From Muscardinus avellanarius (lineage: Eukaryota > Chordata > Mammalia > Rodentia > Gliridae), in NCBI GenBank assembly GCA_963383645.1, contig OY726560.1, positions 26,351,800 through 26,415,799 on the forward strand: a DNA stretch of 64,000 nt, read 5' to 3'. Under the pieces are notes generated by a model. That model searched no databases and had not been told where the DNA came from. It saw nothing but the letters and a program-made list of their open reading frames with translations. Below, piece after piece: positions 10,570 through 22,269 of the stretch. Position numbers and translations under genes: made by a program. Every line of letters starts with the position of its first letter. Within the stretch, counting starts at the first letter, position 1.

Positions 10570-10972
10570 ATTATGGTTAAGATGTGGAATGTGCCCCAGA
10601 AAAGCTCATGTGTTAGCAATGTAGCAATGTTCAGAGGTTAAATTATTGAATCATGAGGGCTCTAACCTTATTAGCAAATTAATCCATTGATGAATTAATC
10701 ATTTATATTCAGTTACTGGATGTTAACTGTAGGCAGGTGGGGTATGACTAGTAGGGGTGGGTCACTGAAACCTCTGGCCTTGAGAACCGTTTCTGTCCCT
10801 CCTTGCTTTCTCTTTCTGCTTCTCTGGGACACCCTACCACCATGATTTTCTGCCTTGGAGCTGACCAGCCACGAACCAAATCTCTGAAACCATGAGCCAA
10901 CTAAACCTGTCCTCCTCTGGGTTGTCTTATCAGGTATTTTGGTCACAGTGATAAAAAAAAAAGAAAACCTAA
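10570..10972 (+). repeat. MaLR-type solo LTR (MST/ORR1-like)
   Basis: The order tatggttaagatgtggaatg, aaaagctcatgtgttagcaa, taggcaggtggggtatgact, accatgattttctgcc, gagccaactaaacctg, tcaggtattttggtcacagt matches MST-like MaLR LTRs from U3 to U5. The 77-codon minus frame here is a shadow. Confidence 0.72.
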
Positions 10973-11142
10973 TTGAATATTAAGGAAATATTTTTGTATT
11001 TTGCACCATAGCATTTTAGTGTTTTAGTTATATATAGGTGAGTATTTTGCAAATATGTGATTTACTTGTGAATTCAATTGTGGCAGGGTTTGTGTTTACA
11101 CATAACATGTAATAATTTTATTATTAAAAATAATGAGAAATC

Positions 11143-11316
11143 TGCTGGTCATGGTGGTATGTGCCTGTAATTGTAGTATTTGGGAGGCTTAGACAGGAGG
11201 CTCACAGGTTCAAAGCCAGTATGTTGTAATTTAGTGAGATATTATAAAAATAAAGTAAGGGCTGAGAGTATAGCTTGGAGGTAGATGGCCCTTGAGTTCA
11301 ACCCATAGTATAAACT
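11143..11316 (+). repeat. B1-dID SINE, old copy
   Basis: The B1 arm (tggtcatggtggtatgtgcc) is followed by gtgagatattataaaaataaa and a dID arm ending in gagttcaacccatagta. Confidence 0.85.
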
Positions 11317-12099
11317 GATTTGTGTTTCTTGACCAGAATATCAACTTCTCAGATAAATAATTGTGGGGGATAAATTACTGATATTTAGTGGGGAATATTT
11401 ATCTTCAGGTTTTCTAATTTTTATAGTGGTGGATGAGAGAGAGAGATAGAGAGAGGGAAGAGGAAGAGAGAGAGAGAGATGCTCTTTTTTTAGATACCAA
11501 AGAGTAGTGTCTGCAAGTGGGTGGGAGATAGTGCATTTGTTTTGGGTTTGTTAATTGCCTGGTGTTTTTCACACTTAGGAACAGAAACCAAGCAGACAAT
11601 TGCTTAATAAGAAAAAAAAAAAGAGGGGGAAACACTGGGAATGATAACCAAGCACCACAAGTTCAGGACAGCCCATCATCTTTATCTGGGTCAACAGATA
11701 AAATCCAGAGATTGAACTACTCACAGATAGTGGCTCAGGAAGTCCAGCAGAACACAGAGATAAACCCACTCATTTCACACAAGCATCACCTAATATTGGG
11801 TCCTTTGAAGCCAGAAATTGAAGACAGATTGCTTCTGGTCTTAGCCAATGATTTACAGAATCTTTCACTTTAACTCCTATAATACGAAGTGCCTGAGGCT
11901 GAATTATATTTCATGTGGCCAGAGCAATCCACTCAAGCTCCTAAAGCATTTAAATGTCACTATGTATACGAGAGAAATATAGCTATACGTTTCTGTGAAA
12001 ATTCCATATATGCACAAGTGAAATGCAAAGAACATATGTTCAGCCATAAATATGTTCACGTAAAGCAGCCTAGTCCTCCTGTGAGTAATCACATGCCAA
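11317..12099. other. Unassigned sequence with a GA-rich patch
   Basis: An imperfect (GA)n patch lies at 11,432-11,480. Plus frames of 103 and 77 codons (11,562-11,873; 11,889-12,122) have no recognisable domain and overlap opposing frames. I do not call them genes. Confidence 0.4.
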
Positions 12100-12197
12100 G
12101 AGACTTGAAGAAATGCAAATAAAGTGCTTAGAAGTGTTCTTGGCACCTTGTAAGTGCTCAATAAATGTTAACTATAATAATAATATTATTATTTTCC
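12100..12197 (+). repeat. MIR SINE fragment
   Basis: tgtaagtgctcaataaatgt, taactataataa and then tattatt is the classic 3' end of MIR, including its LINE-2-like tail. Confidence 0.8.
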
Positions 12198-13082
12198 TTT
12201 CCCTTCTGTTTCTACTCCTTTTCTTCCACCTCTGCCCTCTTCTCCTCCTCCCATTCATTGCCTCTCTGAGAGTGCCATTTCTGGTTCTCAACCACCCACT
12301 TTCAAACCAGACTTATGATTAATTTCATATCTGGCCCTTTTACTTTTCTAGAATTCCCTTCTAAAAAAAGCATTTACTCCCACTCTTTTCAGTCCACTTC
12401 TCCACTCTATGCTCACCCCCACTGCCACATTTAATATTCCTCTTGCTTTTCATCTAGAAAGCACTAACCCCACCAGGCTGGATTACCCAATCAGCAGTGA
12501 AGCATATCCTCTGGCTGTAGCAACATAAAGTTATCATAAAGATGGAGGTAGCTCAACTTTAATGAACCTTTCCAGGATTCTTCTCTCAGAAAACCTTTCA
12601 AAACTAGATTGAAGTTTCACTGCACATGTTTTATTATTCATAGTTAAGTATTGATTTAATTTTGGCCCACAGCGAGCACTGGTAATACCATGCCATTTCA
12701 AAGCTTAGAGCTTCTAATAGTTTTTAATCCAGCCCAGCTCCTGACTTACCTCATTGACTGTAGCTGCTTCTTTCTCAAGTGCACCCCTTTTTGGATGGTG
12801 AATACCTACCTATCTAATAAAATTTCACCACTCAAAGAACGACAGTGAATTTGTAGTGAATAAAAATCACCATTAACTATAGAGAAAGTGGGTTAGGGAG
12901 AATCTCATGATGTGCCAGAGTATGATTATTAGAGAATTGGCTCTAATAGAAGAGCGGCGAGTTTCAGCAAGAGAAAGCATTGATCTTTGATGTCTTATTA
13001 TCCCTCTGAGTTTTTTTTTTTTTTTTTTTGAGGCAGGGTGTTTTTGTACAACAGGGGTTTCTAGCACAACGGTCCTTCTCTA
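12198..13082. other. Unassigned sequence
   Basis: A CT-rich patch follows the MIR. A T18 tract at 13,012-13,029 could be the tail of a lost minus-strand retroposon. Nothing else is recognised. Confidence 0.4.
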
Positions 13083-13372
13083 GGCTACCTTCTTTAAAAA
13101 ATATTGGTGCATTATAATTATACAGAATAGTAGAATTTACTGTGTTATATACACACATACACATAGCATAGTTGGTCAATTTTATTTCCCTGTATCTTCC
13201 CTTTCCCTCCTCTCCTTCCACATAAACTCCTATCCTCTACTCTATTTTTGAGACTGTTTTTTTCTCTTTCTATATTCCACATATGAGAGAAAACATATAA
13301 CCCTAAACTTTCTGTATCTGGCTTATTTCACTTGGCATATTCTCTAGTTCTCTTCATCTTCGGCTACCTTCT
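13083..13372 (-). mobile_element. 5'-truncated L1 3' end with target duplication
   Basis: The body (13,094-13,361) is the reverse complement of the L1 3' UTR: attggtgcattataattata at the tail side and gcttatttcacttggcatat at the ORF2 end. GGCTACCTTCT is repeated at 13,083-13,093 and 13,362-13,372 as an 11-bp target duplication. This gives a complete short insertion of about 270 bp. Confidence 0.88.
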
Positions 13373-13717
13373 GATGTACATGTGGGAGGATAATTTTGGA
13401 AGCCGTAGGAGTTAAAGATTAAGGTGAGTGCATATGCCGGCTCTTCAGAGAGTTGTCTAAAAATGCCAGCTGCCGGAAGGAGGAGGTGCGCTCAGACCCA
13501 GAACTCAGGTGCGGGTCCTCCCACCAGGATGAGGGTGTGGCCTTTGTCAGATCATTGCAAGGCAGTCTGAGCCTTAAGATTTATTCTTTTGATGAGCCTG
13601 TTAGTCTTTCTCCATTACATCTTCAGTACCACCAAAGTTTGACATAGACTTACCTTTCTGATCCTATCTAAGGATTCCACACTCCACACATCTTATGCTT
13701 GCTTGCTTTTTATTTAT

Positions 13718-13896
13718 TTTTTGGTACGAGTGACTGAAGCCAGGAACATTCTACCTCCAAGCAACATCTCCAGCCCTTTTTATTTTAAAAAATTAAGTAG
13801 GATCTTGGTAAGTTGCTGAGGCTGGCCCAAACCTGAGATCCTCCTGTCTAAGCCTTCAGGTACTGGGACTACAGTCATGGACCATCACGTCTGTCT
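13718..13896 (-). repeat. B1-dID SINE
   Basis: Reverse-oriented dID arm (gaagccaggaacattctacc) followed by a B1 arm ending ctacagtcatggaccatcac. Confidence 0.85.
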
Positions 13897-14076
13897 TTCT
13901 TTTCTTTCTTTGACTATTGCTTGTGCTGTGTTTCCTCAGAAGTTTTGCTTGTATTGTCAATCTGACCCCTGCAGTATCCTATCACATCCCTTATGCCAGC
14001 CCAACACCTTCACATTTAGGCTAATCTATACCATTTCCATTTTTATCATATATTACTTTCAGAAATTAGATTGGAG

Positions 14077-14254
14077 CACCAGGCATGGTAGTGCATGCCT
14101 GTAATCCCAGCACTTGGGAGGATGAGGCAGTAGGATTGCAAGTCCTAGGAGAGCAATACACAGTATCTTAGTGAGACTTTTAAAACAATAGGGCTGGGAT
14201 GTAGTTTAGAGGTAGGATGCCACTGGATTTAATCCCCAGTGAGAAAAAAAAATG
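14077..14254 (+). repeat. B1-dID SINE
   Basis: Starts caccaggcatggtagtgcat and ends tttaatccccagtgag plus an A tract. Flanks gaaattagattgg and gaaatcagattga look like a diverged target duplication. Confidence 0.9.
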
Positions 14255-14344
14255 AAATCAGATTGATAATATAAAGATAATGAAAAATCCCCAAATATAT
14301 AAAAATTAACAATTAATATAGATCTTAAATCTCTCCCCATACTC

Positions 14345-14768
14345 ATATGTTTACAATTTGATTGATCCCAGTGCAGCAGCATATAAAGTTTGGACCTTTG
14401 AGAAGTGATTGGATTGTGACATCTCTGACCTCTTCATTGGAAGATTCACAATTTAATGGGATATGGAGGTGGTGGAAACTGTAGGAAATGAGGTTTGGTT
14501 GGAGGAATTAGGTTATTTGGCACATGGCCTTAAAAGGTATATTTTGTTTCTGGTCCCTTTCTTCTGTCTTTGTTTCCTGGCCCCCATGAGATCAGCAGCT
14601 TGGGTCCAATATATATTCCCACTATGATGCTCAGGCCTCTAGAAACCATGGAGCCAGTTGACCATGGACTGCAATTTCTGAATTTATGAGCCAAAATAAA
14701 TATTATCTGCTTTAAGTTGATTTTCTCAGGCATTTTGTCACTGTGACCAAAAGTATCATAATACATTA
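14345..14768 (+). repeat. MaLR-type LTR
   Basis: Features in order: tttggacctttgagaagtga, ttatttggcacatggcctta, the tail-side gagccaaaataaatattatc and ggcattttgtcactgtgacc. This is the usual order of MaLR LTRs on the plus strand. The 87-codon minus frame at 14,530-14,793 is a shadow. Confidence 0.65.
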
Positions 14769-14779
14769 AATAATGAACT

Positions 14780-15728
14780 TCTAAATCACACATGGGTCGA
14801 AGAAGAAATATTAAGACATGGTTAAAGTATTTTGAACTAAATGAAAATATAAAAAATTCAAAGCATGCAGTGAAAACAGGGCTTAGAAGTAAATTTTTAG
14901 TACTGAATGCATGGATTAGAAAAGAAGAATTAGAATCAGTTATCTAAACCTTTTTCTAGAAACTAGAAAAAGGTGAGGAAAATAAATCCAAAATAAGCAG
15001 AATAAAATAAATTATATAAATGAATGAACCGAAATCAATAAAACTGAAGTGAGGTAATCAAGAGAGAAAAGCAACCAAACTGAAGCTGGTTATTTGCAAA
15101 GATCAGTAAAATCAATAAGCCTTAAAAAACAAAAGAGGACACATATGACTAACATCAGAAATGCAAAGGGAAAGATATTACAAATAAGAATACATTAAAA
15201 GAGTAACAGAGGAGTACCATAAATAGCACAGTGACCACAAATTTTATGATATAGATAAAATAAACTAATCTCTTGAATGACATGATTTGCTAAAACTCAC
15301 AAGATTTTAAAAAAATGGCTTTTGTCTATTATAGAACTTTGATCAGTGGTTAATAACTTTCCAAAACTAAAAGCACTGGACCCAAATGGGTTCACTGGTA
15401 AATTTTGCTAAACATTTAAGGAAGAAATTATGCTGATAGACAGATATTTATTATGAATTTAGATGCAAAAGTCCTTAAATTATCAAATCCTGAAATGTAT
15501 AACAGAAATCTTATACTTTGACCAAGAGGTATTTATCCTAGGTATACACCGCTTGTTTAATAACTGAAATTTTGTAATAGCTAATAGGTTAGACTTCATT
15601 TAAATTAGGTACATCAGTGAAATAATATATTAGGGAAAAAATATTTGCAGAAGACTTATATGATCCAGGATGAGTAGTCAAAGTATACAAAGATCTCTTT
15701 AAATTCAATGATAAGAAAAAAAAAGACT
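14780..15728 (+). mobile_element. Old L1 ORF2 internal region, first segment
   Basis: Diverged plus-strand L1 ORF2, from cacacatgggtcgaagaaga through caaatgggttcactggtaaa to ttaaattcaatgataagaaa. The same old copy appears to resume at 17,431. Confidence 0.75.
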
Positions 15729-15730
15729 AA

Positions 15731-15776
15731 AAAAATGGGTTTCTCTGATTATTATCAATCAGAGCGACCCATTTTT
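15731..15776. repeat. Imperfect palindrome at L1 nesting junction
   Basis: AAAAATGGGT (15,731-15,740) pairs with ACCCATTTTT (15,767-15,776). CTCTGATT (15,743-15,750) pairs with AATCAGAG (15,757-15,764). A 2-nt internal mismatch separates the stems and the loop is 6 nt. It sits exactly where a younger L1 joins an older one. Confidence 0.92.
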
Positions 15777-16605
15777 AAATCTTTTTTTTTAGCAATCAGA
15801 GAGATGTAAATCAAAACTACTCTGAGATTTCATCTAACTCCAACTAGAAGGGCAATCATTCAAAACACAAGCAGCAACAAATGCTGGTGAAGATGTGGAG
15901 AAGTAGGAACTCTAAAACATTGTTGGTGGGATTGCAAATTAGTGCAACCACTTTGGAAAACAGTATGGAGGATCCTCAGAAGAATGGGAACAAACTTACT
16001 ATTTGATCCAGCAATAACACTTCTGGGTATCTACACAAAAGAAAGGAAAACAAACTGCCAAACTAATGCATGTGTGTCTAAGTTCATAGCTACATAATTC
16101 ACCATTGCCAAACTATGGAACTTGCCAAGATGTCCATCAACAGATGAATGGATTACAAAACTGTGGGATATGTACACGATGGAGTTTTACTCAGCCATAA
16201 AGAAAAATACAATTACATCATCTACAGGGAAATGGATGGAACTGGAGGACATTATGATAAGTGAGATTAGTCAGTCACAAAAAATAAGAAATCAGATGCT
16301 TTCCCTAATATGTGAAGGCTAAGGAAAAATGGGTCAAGGGGGAACTCTAGATGAAGGAGATTCTATAGATGAGCAAATAAGGTGACCTAACTGAGGGGAT
16401 GGGAGGTGGCAAGAGGGAAATTCTCTAAAGCACATGATGTACTTAAACAATCAAATTCAATAACTAAGCCAAGCATGGGAAAGAGAGAGGAGGAGGGCAT
16501 AGGGGAGGAATTGGGTAAAAGCTAATTGGGTGATGTGTGCATGTATGTCTCCACCATCTTTTATTCCTTTAAGATGTATGACTACAATGACCAATAAAAA
16601 ATTAA
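15741..16605 (+). mobile_element. L1 3' end, inner copy, plus strand
   Basis: From about 15,793 it reads as L1 ORF2 C-terminal region (ggattgcaaattagtgcaac; decoded fragment SAIKKN near 16,190) and then the 3' UTR. It ends gaccaataaaaaattaaa and an A tract. AAAAAAATGGGT occurs at both edges (15,729-15,740 and 16,606-16,617), a possible target duplication. The first 50 bp appear inverted, as in twin priming. Confidence 0.8.
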
Positions 16606-17430
16606 AAAAAAATGGGTCAATGACTTTAACAGATATCTCACCAAAGATGTACCAGTGGTGAATAAGCAATTGAAATGTTGCTCTGCTTCACATTGTATGC
16701 CATCAGAGAAATTCAAATTAAAACACATTCTACTACATTGTTGGAGGGATTGCAAATTAGTGCAACCACTTTGGAAGACAGTATGGAGGATACTCAAAAG
16801 AATGAATACGAATTTACCATATGATCCAGCAATACCACTTCTGAGTATCTACCCAAAAGAATGAAAACCAAACTACTAAATTAATGCATGGATATCTATA
16901 TTCATAGCTATACAATTCATCATTACCAAATTATGCAACCAGCCAAGATGTCCATCAACAAATGAGTGGATTATAAAGCTCTGGGATATGAACACAATGG
17001 AATTTTTCTCAGCCATAAAGGAAAACAAAATTATGTCATTTACAGGGAAATATATGGAACTGGAAAACATTATGCTAAGTGAGATTAGTTAGTCACAAAA
17101 AGAAAAATTGGATGTTCTTCCTACTGTGTGGAAGCAAGGGGGAAAATAGGTCATAGAAGGAAATCTAGACAAAGAAGGAGAAACTATAGATGAGCAAATA
17201 AGGTGCCCTAACTGAGGCAGGTGGGGGTAAAGGAAAATCCCCTAATGTACATGGTGTGCATTAGCAAGCATATCAAAGTTAATCACAAGCCAAAACGTGG
17301 GAAGGAGGGCGGAGGGAGAGAGTGGGGTGGGAATTGGGTACGGACTAAAGGAGTGATGTGTGCATGTATGCCTCTACCATTTTGTACTGCATTGATGCAC
17401 GACTACAGTGCACCAATAAAAATAAAAGAC
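16606..17430 (+). mobile_element. L1 3' end, second tandem copy, plus strand
   Basis: Repeats the same ORF2-end and 3' UTR region as the copy just upstream: ggattgcaaattagtgcaac occurs at about 15,930 and 16,748. It ends gtgcaccaataaaaataaaa at about 17,426. The decoded piece YDPAIPLLSIYPKE near 16,820 is a diagnostic ORF2 C-terminal motif. Confidence 0.85.
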
Positions 17431-17845
17431 AAGAAGTATCACCGCTTACTCTTAGAATAAAGAAAACCCAGAACACTGACTACCTCAGGCAGTAGTAAGT
17501 ACATGGAGCAACAGAAACTCTAGTTTACTGCTGGTGAGAATGCAAAATGGTACAACTGGATAGGAAGGCAGTTGGGGAGCTTACAAAACTAAAAACTACA
17601 TAGACCCTGACTGTACTAGTCAGCAGTTGTGCACTTTGATTTAGCTACACGAATGAAACATTTATGTCTACAAAATACCTGCCCACATATTTATAGCAGT
17701 TGTACTCAGCATTACCCAAATTTGGAAGCAACCAAGAGGTACTTTAGTAGGTGAAACGACGAATAAAATGCAATATCTAGACAATGTAATATTATCCAGG
17801 ACAACAGAGAAATAAAAATGTAAGCCATAAATATAAATTAAGGAA
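17431..17845 (+). mobile_element. Old L1 3' region, second segment
   Basis: Older L1 ORF2 end (gtttactgctggtgagaatg, acaaaatacctgcccacata, ggaagcaaccaagaggtact). This is probably the 3' half of the old copy interrupted at about 15,728. Confidence 0.7.
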
Positions 17846-17943
17846 GCAACTGTATTTATTACTATTACTAAGAAATTTTATTTCTAAGAAAGTTTATTAT
17901 GATTACTAAGAAATGTGTAATTATAATGAAAGAAGCCAATATG

Positions 17944-18117
17944 AACCCAGGGCTGGTCTACCTCTGAGCTATACTTTCATCCCTAATTATTATTATTTTT
18001 TTAAATTTTGAAACAGGACCAACACTAAGTTACCTCACACTGGCTTCAAACCTGTGATCCTCCTGTGTCAGGCTTCTAAGTACTAATATTATAGGTGTGC
18101 TCCACCACATCTGGCTA
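17944..18117 (-). repeat. B1-dID SINE, old copy
   Basis: Reverse-oriented: ctacctctgagctatacttt, then gaaacaggaccaacactaag, then a decayed B1 arm ending caccacatctggct. Confidence 0.85.
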
Positions 18118-18330
18118 AGGCTTGTCATTTATAAAAACACAAAATGCATATTCTGATGGAATATGTTTGTAAACAATGGGGCCGTGCATCTTTAGGACTA
18201 GAAAGTTTATAGGAAATCTTTGTACTGTTAACTCAATTTTTCTAAACTTAAATCTGCTCTAACTTAGTCTAATCAAAATAAAAGCTAGAGAAACAAGTAC
18301 GTTTTTAAGATTTAATTTTTTTAGTAATTT

Positions 18331-18510
18331 TTATTTTTGGTGGTACTGGGGTTCCTGGAAGCCCTTCTACCTCCGGGCTACACTCCCACACCTATTTTTT
18401 ACATTTTTTTTAAAATTTAGAAACAGTCTCTTAAGCCAGTGCGGCTGGCTTCGAACCTGTCTCCGCCTCCCAAGTGCAGGGATTACAAGCCTGCGCCACC
18501 ACGCCCAGCT
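18331..18510 (-). repeat. B1-dID SINE, type B (young form)
   Basis: Carries ggtggtactggggttcctgg, ctacctccgggctacactcc, ctcttaagccagtgcggctg and ggcttcgaacctgtctccgc. These features define the type B subfamily of this window. Confidence 0.93.
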
Positions 18511-19356
18511 ATAGTAAATTTTAAAATTCAATGAATTTTAATTTTTTCATCAAGATCAAGAAATACAACAATGCTTTCATAGAAAAATTCACTGAATTAA
18601 TAAAAAGTGCAAAGGTCCCAAACTAACTCAGAAATGTCATATTTTGTAAGAACAAATGTCTTATTGAATCATTGGTGTAGCCTGATCCTTTATATCAGTG
18701 TAAAAATTCTGGTAAAAGTGACGACATATTACTGAGCAACCGTTCCCACGAAGCTTAGTTGGTCAGATAATAAAGTGTGAGCTTCTTTATAGACGTGTGT
18801 AAAATTGAATTACTCACATGTTTGGAAATATATCATATGTCTAAAAGAAATTATATTTTATGCTAAATAAAAATATCAGCCATTTCCTGAAAAGACTCTG
18901 ACAAGGCAGGACCATACTTGAGACAGCCATATATTAAACTGTGAGACAAAGGCTTGAGGAGAATTTAGATGAACACTCGTGCAGCCTTCGATGTTAGCAA
19001 AGTAGATGGTACAGAGCAGGTTTCAAAAGTATGGGTTAAATACACACGAGAGGTTGAAAAATAATCAGTATTTTTTAAGAAAGTAGTAAATACATGTGCA
19101 CTGTCATGGAAGTTATTATTTGCGATGTGATTTTTGAATCATCACTATTATGAGGTGTTTTCTGAATATGTATAATGTGTGAATAACCATTCACAATGTA
19201 AGGACAGGTGGGTCCTCTGCCCAGCAGTTCTGCAGTTTAGATATAAGTGGTAACAAGGCAGAGGTGGAAACACTAGAAAATGAATGACTTACATGGAGGT
19301 GGTGCAGCTTGCATGTGTTTCTGTTTTTGTGGCTTCTTATTAGGAATCTTTCTCAC
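18511..19356. other. Unassigned intergenic sequence
   Basis: AT-rich DNA without a recognisable repeat, gene or RNA. Confidence 0.4.
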
Positions 19357-19615
19357 TGAGCCATGATTTTTATTTATTTTATTTATTTTTTAAAATTTTT
19401 TGTTGTACTGGGGGTGGAACCCAGGGTCTTTCTATCTCCGGGCTATACTCCCAGACCTATTTTATATTTTATTTGGAAACAGGGTCTCACTAAGTTGCTG
19501 AGCGCCTCATTAAGCAGCTGAGGCTGGCTTCGAACCTGAGCAATCCTCCTGTCTCAGCCTCCCAAGCACGGGGATTACAAGTGTGCGCCACCACCCAGCA
19601 TGAGCCATGATTTTT
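19357..19615 (-). repeat. B1-dID SINE, intermediate form, with target duplication
   Basis: TGAGCCATGATTTTT flanks the copy at 19,357-19,371 and 19,601-19,615. It has the type B linker (aggtctgggagtatagcccg on the minus strand) but keeps the longer B1 arm. It also retains promoter-like GGTTCGAAGCC in the B1 arm together with GGGTTCCACCC in the dID arm. Confidence 0.94.
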
Positions 19616-20219
19616 AAAAGGTGCCATGTATGAGGTCATACAATTATATACTTGTTCATCTCTCCTGCCTTCATCTGGAGGCTGATATATATTAAGCTAA
19701 TGGTAAAATAGTATGTTGCAAATCAATGCATTCACAGGCCCCAGTGAATAAGCAAAAGATCATGCACTTTCTATGTGTTTTCCTTTCCTCTAACTCACTT
19801 TTATTTGCAAAAGTTTTATGTTCATTAGGAATTTGTCATGTGATATTAGCACTTTCATTGAAATATTGGTTTTGATTCTAGCCATCAGTATATCTCTTTA
19901 GAATTTTTATAGTTATTTCCTTTAAATATTTCACTTTATAAACAAACAGTAGTGTTTTTCTGCCAAAGGATAACGGGAAAAATAAATTTCTGGGAAGAAT
20001 ACAGCTTTTAGAAAATGCTGATGGAGCTTATTTCCTGGAGGGGCAGAGTCATTGAAGAGTATGTATCTCCTAGACCGGGAGAACACAGTTACGTTGCTTA
20101 AATGCTTGATCTAGCGAGGTTATTATTGTACTACTGAGATTAGATCTTCATTCAGCCTTATAATTTTGAAAAGCAAAAGATTCTTAGAGGTATGCTTTTA
20201 CTAAATATGTAGGTCACAA

Positions 20220-20220
<1 letters not shown>
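19616..20220. other. Unassigned intergenic sequence
   Basis: Nothing recognisable. Confidence 0.4.

Positions 20221-20271
<51 letters not shown>
20221..20271. repeat. (GA)n microsatellite
   Basis: Near-perfect GA run of about 50 bp. Confidence 0.95.
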
Positions 20272-20273
<2 letters not shown>

Positions 20274-20699
20274 GGACATCATATGTGTAATGAAATTTTT
20301 AGTGCCCATTTATTCATAATATTTTACCTACTTACTAACTCTATATCATATAGAAAATGTGGGATATTAAGTATAGGGGCCATGAGATTGCTATTATATT
20401 TTAGTAGGATATATCCATTACCACTGTGAATAGAAGAGGCAGGCAGGGATACTAATTTTGAGATCTTGCAACTCAAATAATAAATGTTGAAGGTAAGAAA
20501 GTTTTTTTAATAGATGAATTAAATAGATTAAATAGATGAATAAACCACTAAAAGTTAACCATATCTATTGGATTATCCATGAAAATGTCGGAGAAACCAT
20601 TGCATATGATAGTAATGATTTGAACTGATGAACTTTAGAGTTGACCTTGACCCTGTTTTCCTTTTAGAGGAGAAAAACTGAGGCTAAGTACATTCATCA

Positions 20700-20905
20700 T
20701 ATCTGTCACTCACTGAGTAGCTGCTACATCCCAAATGCTAGGCTGGGTGCTGGACATGCACTGTATCCCACTAAATACCCCAACCAACTCATGGCATCAT
20801 TACTTAATTTATTCAATTTAGGTAAAGAAATTGAATCAGAGACATTAACATGTTCGACATCACATACCTAATAAGCAGGAAAGTTGAGACTTAAGCCCAC
20901 AGAAA
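20700..20905 (-). repeat. Probable MIR SINE
   Basis: Elements such as gctgggtgctggacatgcac, ttacttaatttattcaattt, ggtaaagaaattgaatcaga and cctaataagcaggaaagttg match the order of a reverse-oriented MIR. Confidence 0.55.
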
Positions 20906-20964
20906 TGGTCTCTACCAAAATAGTCAGAAACTGGTATATACACAAATACATACCTACTGCCTTC

Positions 20965-21195
20965 CTCTTTGCCATTTATAAGGATCATTGTGATTAGATT
21001 GGCTCCACCTGGATAATCCAGAATCTTGAGATCTGGTTAATTCTCTAATTGTGAGATTTGAGATCTCACAATCTTGAGATTCTTGGTTGAATCACATCTA
21101 CAAAGTAGCTTTTCATCTTTAAAATGGCACAGTCACACATTTCATAGATTAGCATGTGGACATTTTGAGTGGACCATTATTAGGTATCCTAAAAT
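20965..21195 (-). repeat. MLT1-like MaLR LTR fragment
   Basis: gtgattagattggctccacc, ctggataatccagaatcttg, gaatcacatctacaaagtag and gagtggaccattattaggta match the reverse complement of MLT1-type LTRs. Inside is ATTGTGAGA/TCTCACAAT (21,048-21,056 and 21,064-21,072), a 9-bp inverted repeat. Confidence 0.65.
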
Positions 21196-21748
21196 TACTA
21201 TGTTTGTTGGATAAAGTGAATTTCTTAGCACATAAGTCTGAATTTCTTCTGTTTTTTGGTCTTGTTCCATTCAGTTGTTACATTAACTTACTGCATATAA
21301 TTTGCTGCAGAGTTGATTATTTTTTAGTTGTACCCTGACGGTAGTTAGGAAACTCTTTTGGTGAATGAACAGAGTAAATACCTCCAACTTTGGGGGCTAC
21401 ATGGTTACAGGCACAACAGCTATTCTACTGTGGTCTTAGTGTAAAAACAGCCAGAAACAATACATGTACAATTGAACATGTGCCAATAAAACTTTACTCA
21501 TAAAAAAGGGGTTCAGATTTGACTCATGGAACATAGTCTATGAACCTCTGATACAAATCATCAAATACCCTCACTAGTTTCATAATGCTTTTTGCATGTT
21601 ACTTCATTATCAACGTACTACACTGAAAACAGTTTGGTATCTATAAGTGCTTAATAAATGTATGTTGAATGACCTAATATATAAAATCACACTAAAGCCT
21701 AAAAGCATCTACTCAGAAATGGTTGATTTACAAAAATATTTGCTTTCA

Positions 21749-21753
<5 letters not shown>

Positions 21754-21799
<46 letters not shown>
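21754..21799. repeat. (TA)n microsatellite
   Basis: About 23 TA units directly at the tail side of a minus-strand SINE. It probably grew from the SINE tail. Confidence 0.95.
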
Positions 21800-21802
<3 letters not shown>

Positions 21803-21803
<1 letters not shown>

Positions 21804-21988
21804 TTGGTGGTGGTACTGGGGTTCCTGGAAACCCTTCTACCTCCGGGCTACAGTCCCAGACCTATTTTATATTTTTTATTTGGAAACAGGGTCTCTTAAG
21901 CCAGCACAGCTGGCTGCAAACCTGTGCGATCCTCCTGTCTCTGCTTCCCAAGCACAGGGATTACAAGCATGCACCACCATGCCTGGCT
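21803..21988 (-). repeat. B1-dID SINE, type B
   Basis: ggtggtactggggttcctgg and ctacctccgggctacagtcc at the tail side; gcaccaccatgcctggct at the 5' side. A 134-codon plus frame (21,647-22,051) runs through the microsatellite and SINE and is not a gene. Confidence 0.93.
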
Positions 21989-22269
21989 AAGATGTATATT
22001 TTTAAAAGAGAGATTTCAAGAAATTTTATTTGTAATAATTTGAGGCCTTAAAATAATTTTTAAATATTTTAAGTATAATTTGAAAAACAATAAAGATTGA
22101 GACTCAATAGTATAGAATGTGATCCTCATTAAAGACAAGGTACTAGTGGGTTAGATATTTTAAAAAGTTTATACATGGTACCTCTTCCAAGAGGGAGGTT
22201 CAAAGGGCATCACATTTGAACCACTGTAGACTTGGCTTCCTCCTGGTGCTATACAGGCTTTCCTATCAA

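Noticed and set aside
13012..13029. T18 tract as the tail of a SINE or L1
   Set aside because: The neighbouring sequence (gaggcagggtgtttttgtac) resembles only a few bases of a SINE arm, and no target duplication was found.
16122..16322. Short frame resembling a protein (MDE...YSAIKKN-type)
   Set aside because: This is the C-terminal remnant of L1 ORF2 in a 5'-truncated copy, not a separate gene.
21647..22051. 134-codon plus frame
   Set aside because: It reads through a (TA)n microsatellite into an antisense B1-dID SINE, with no host protein content.
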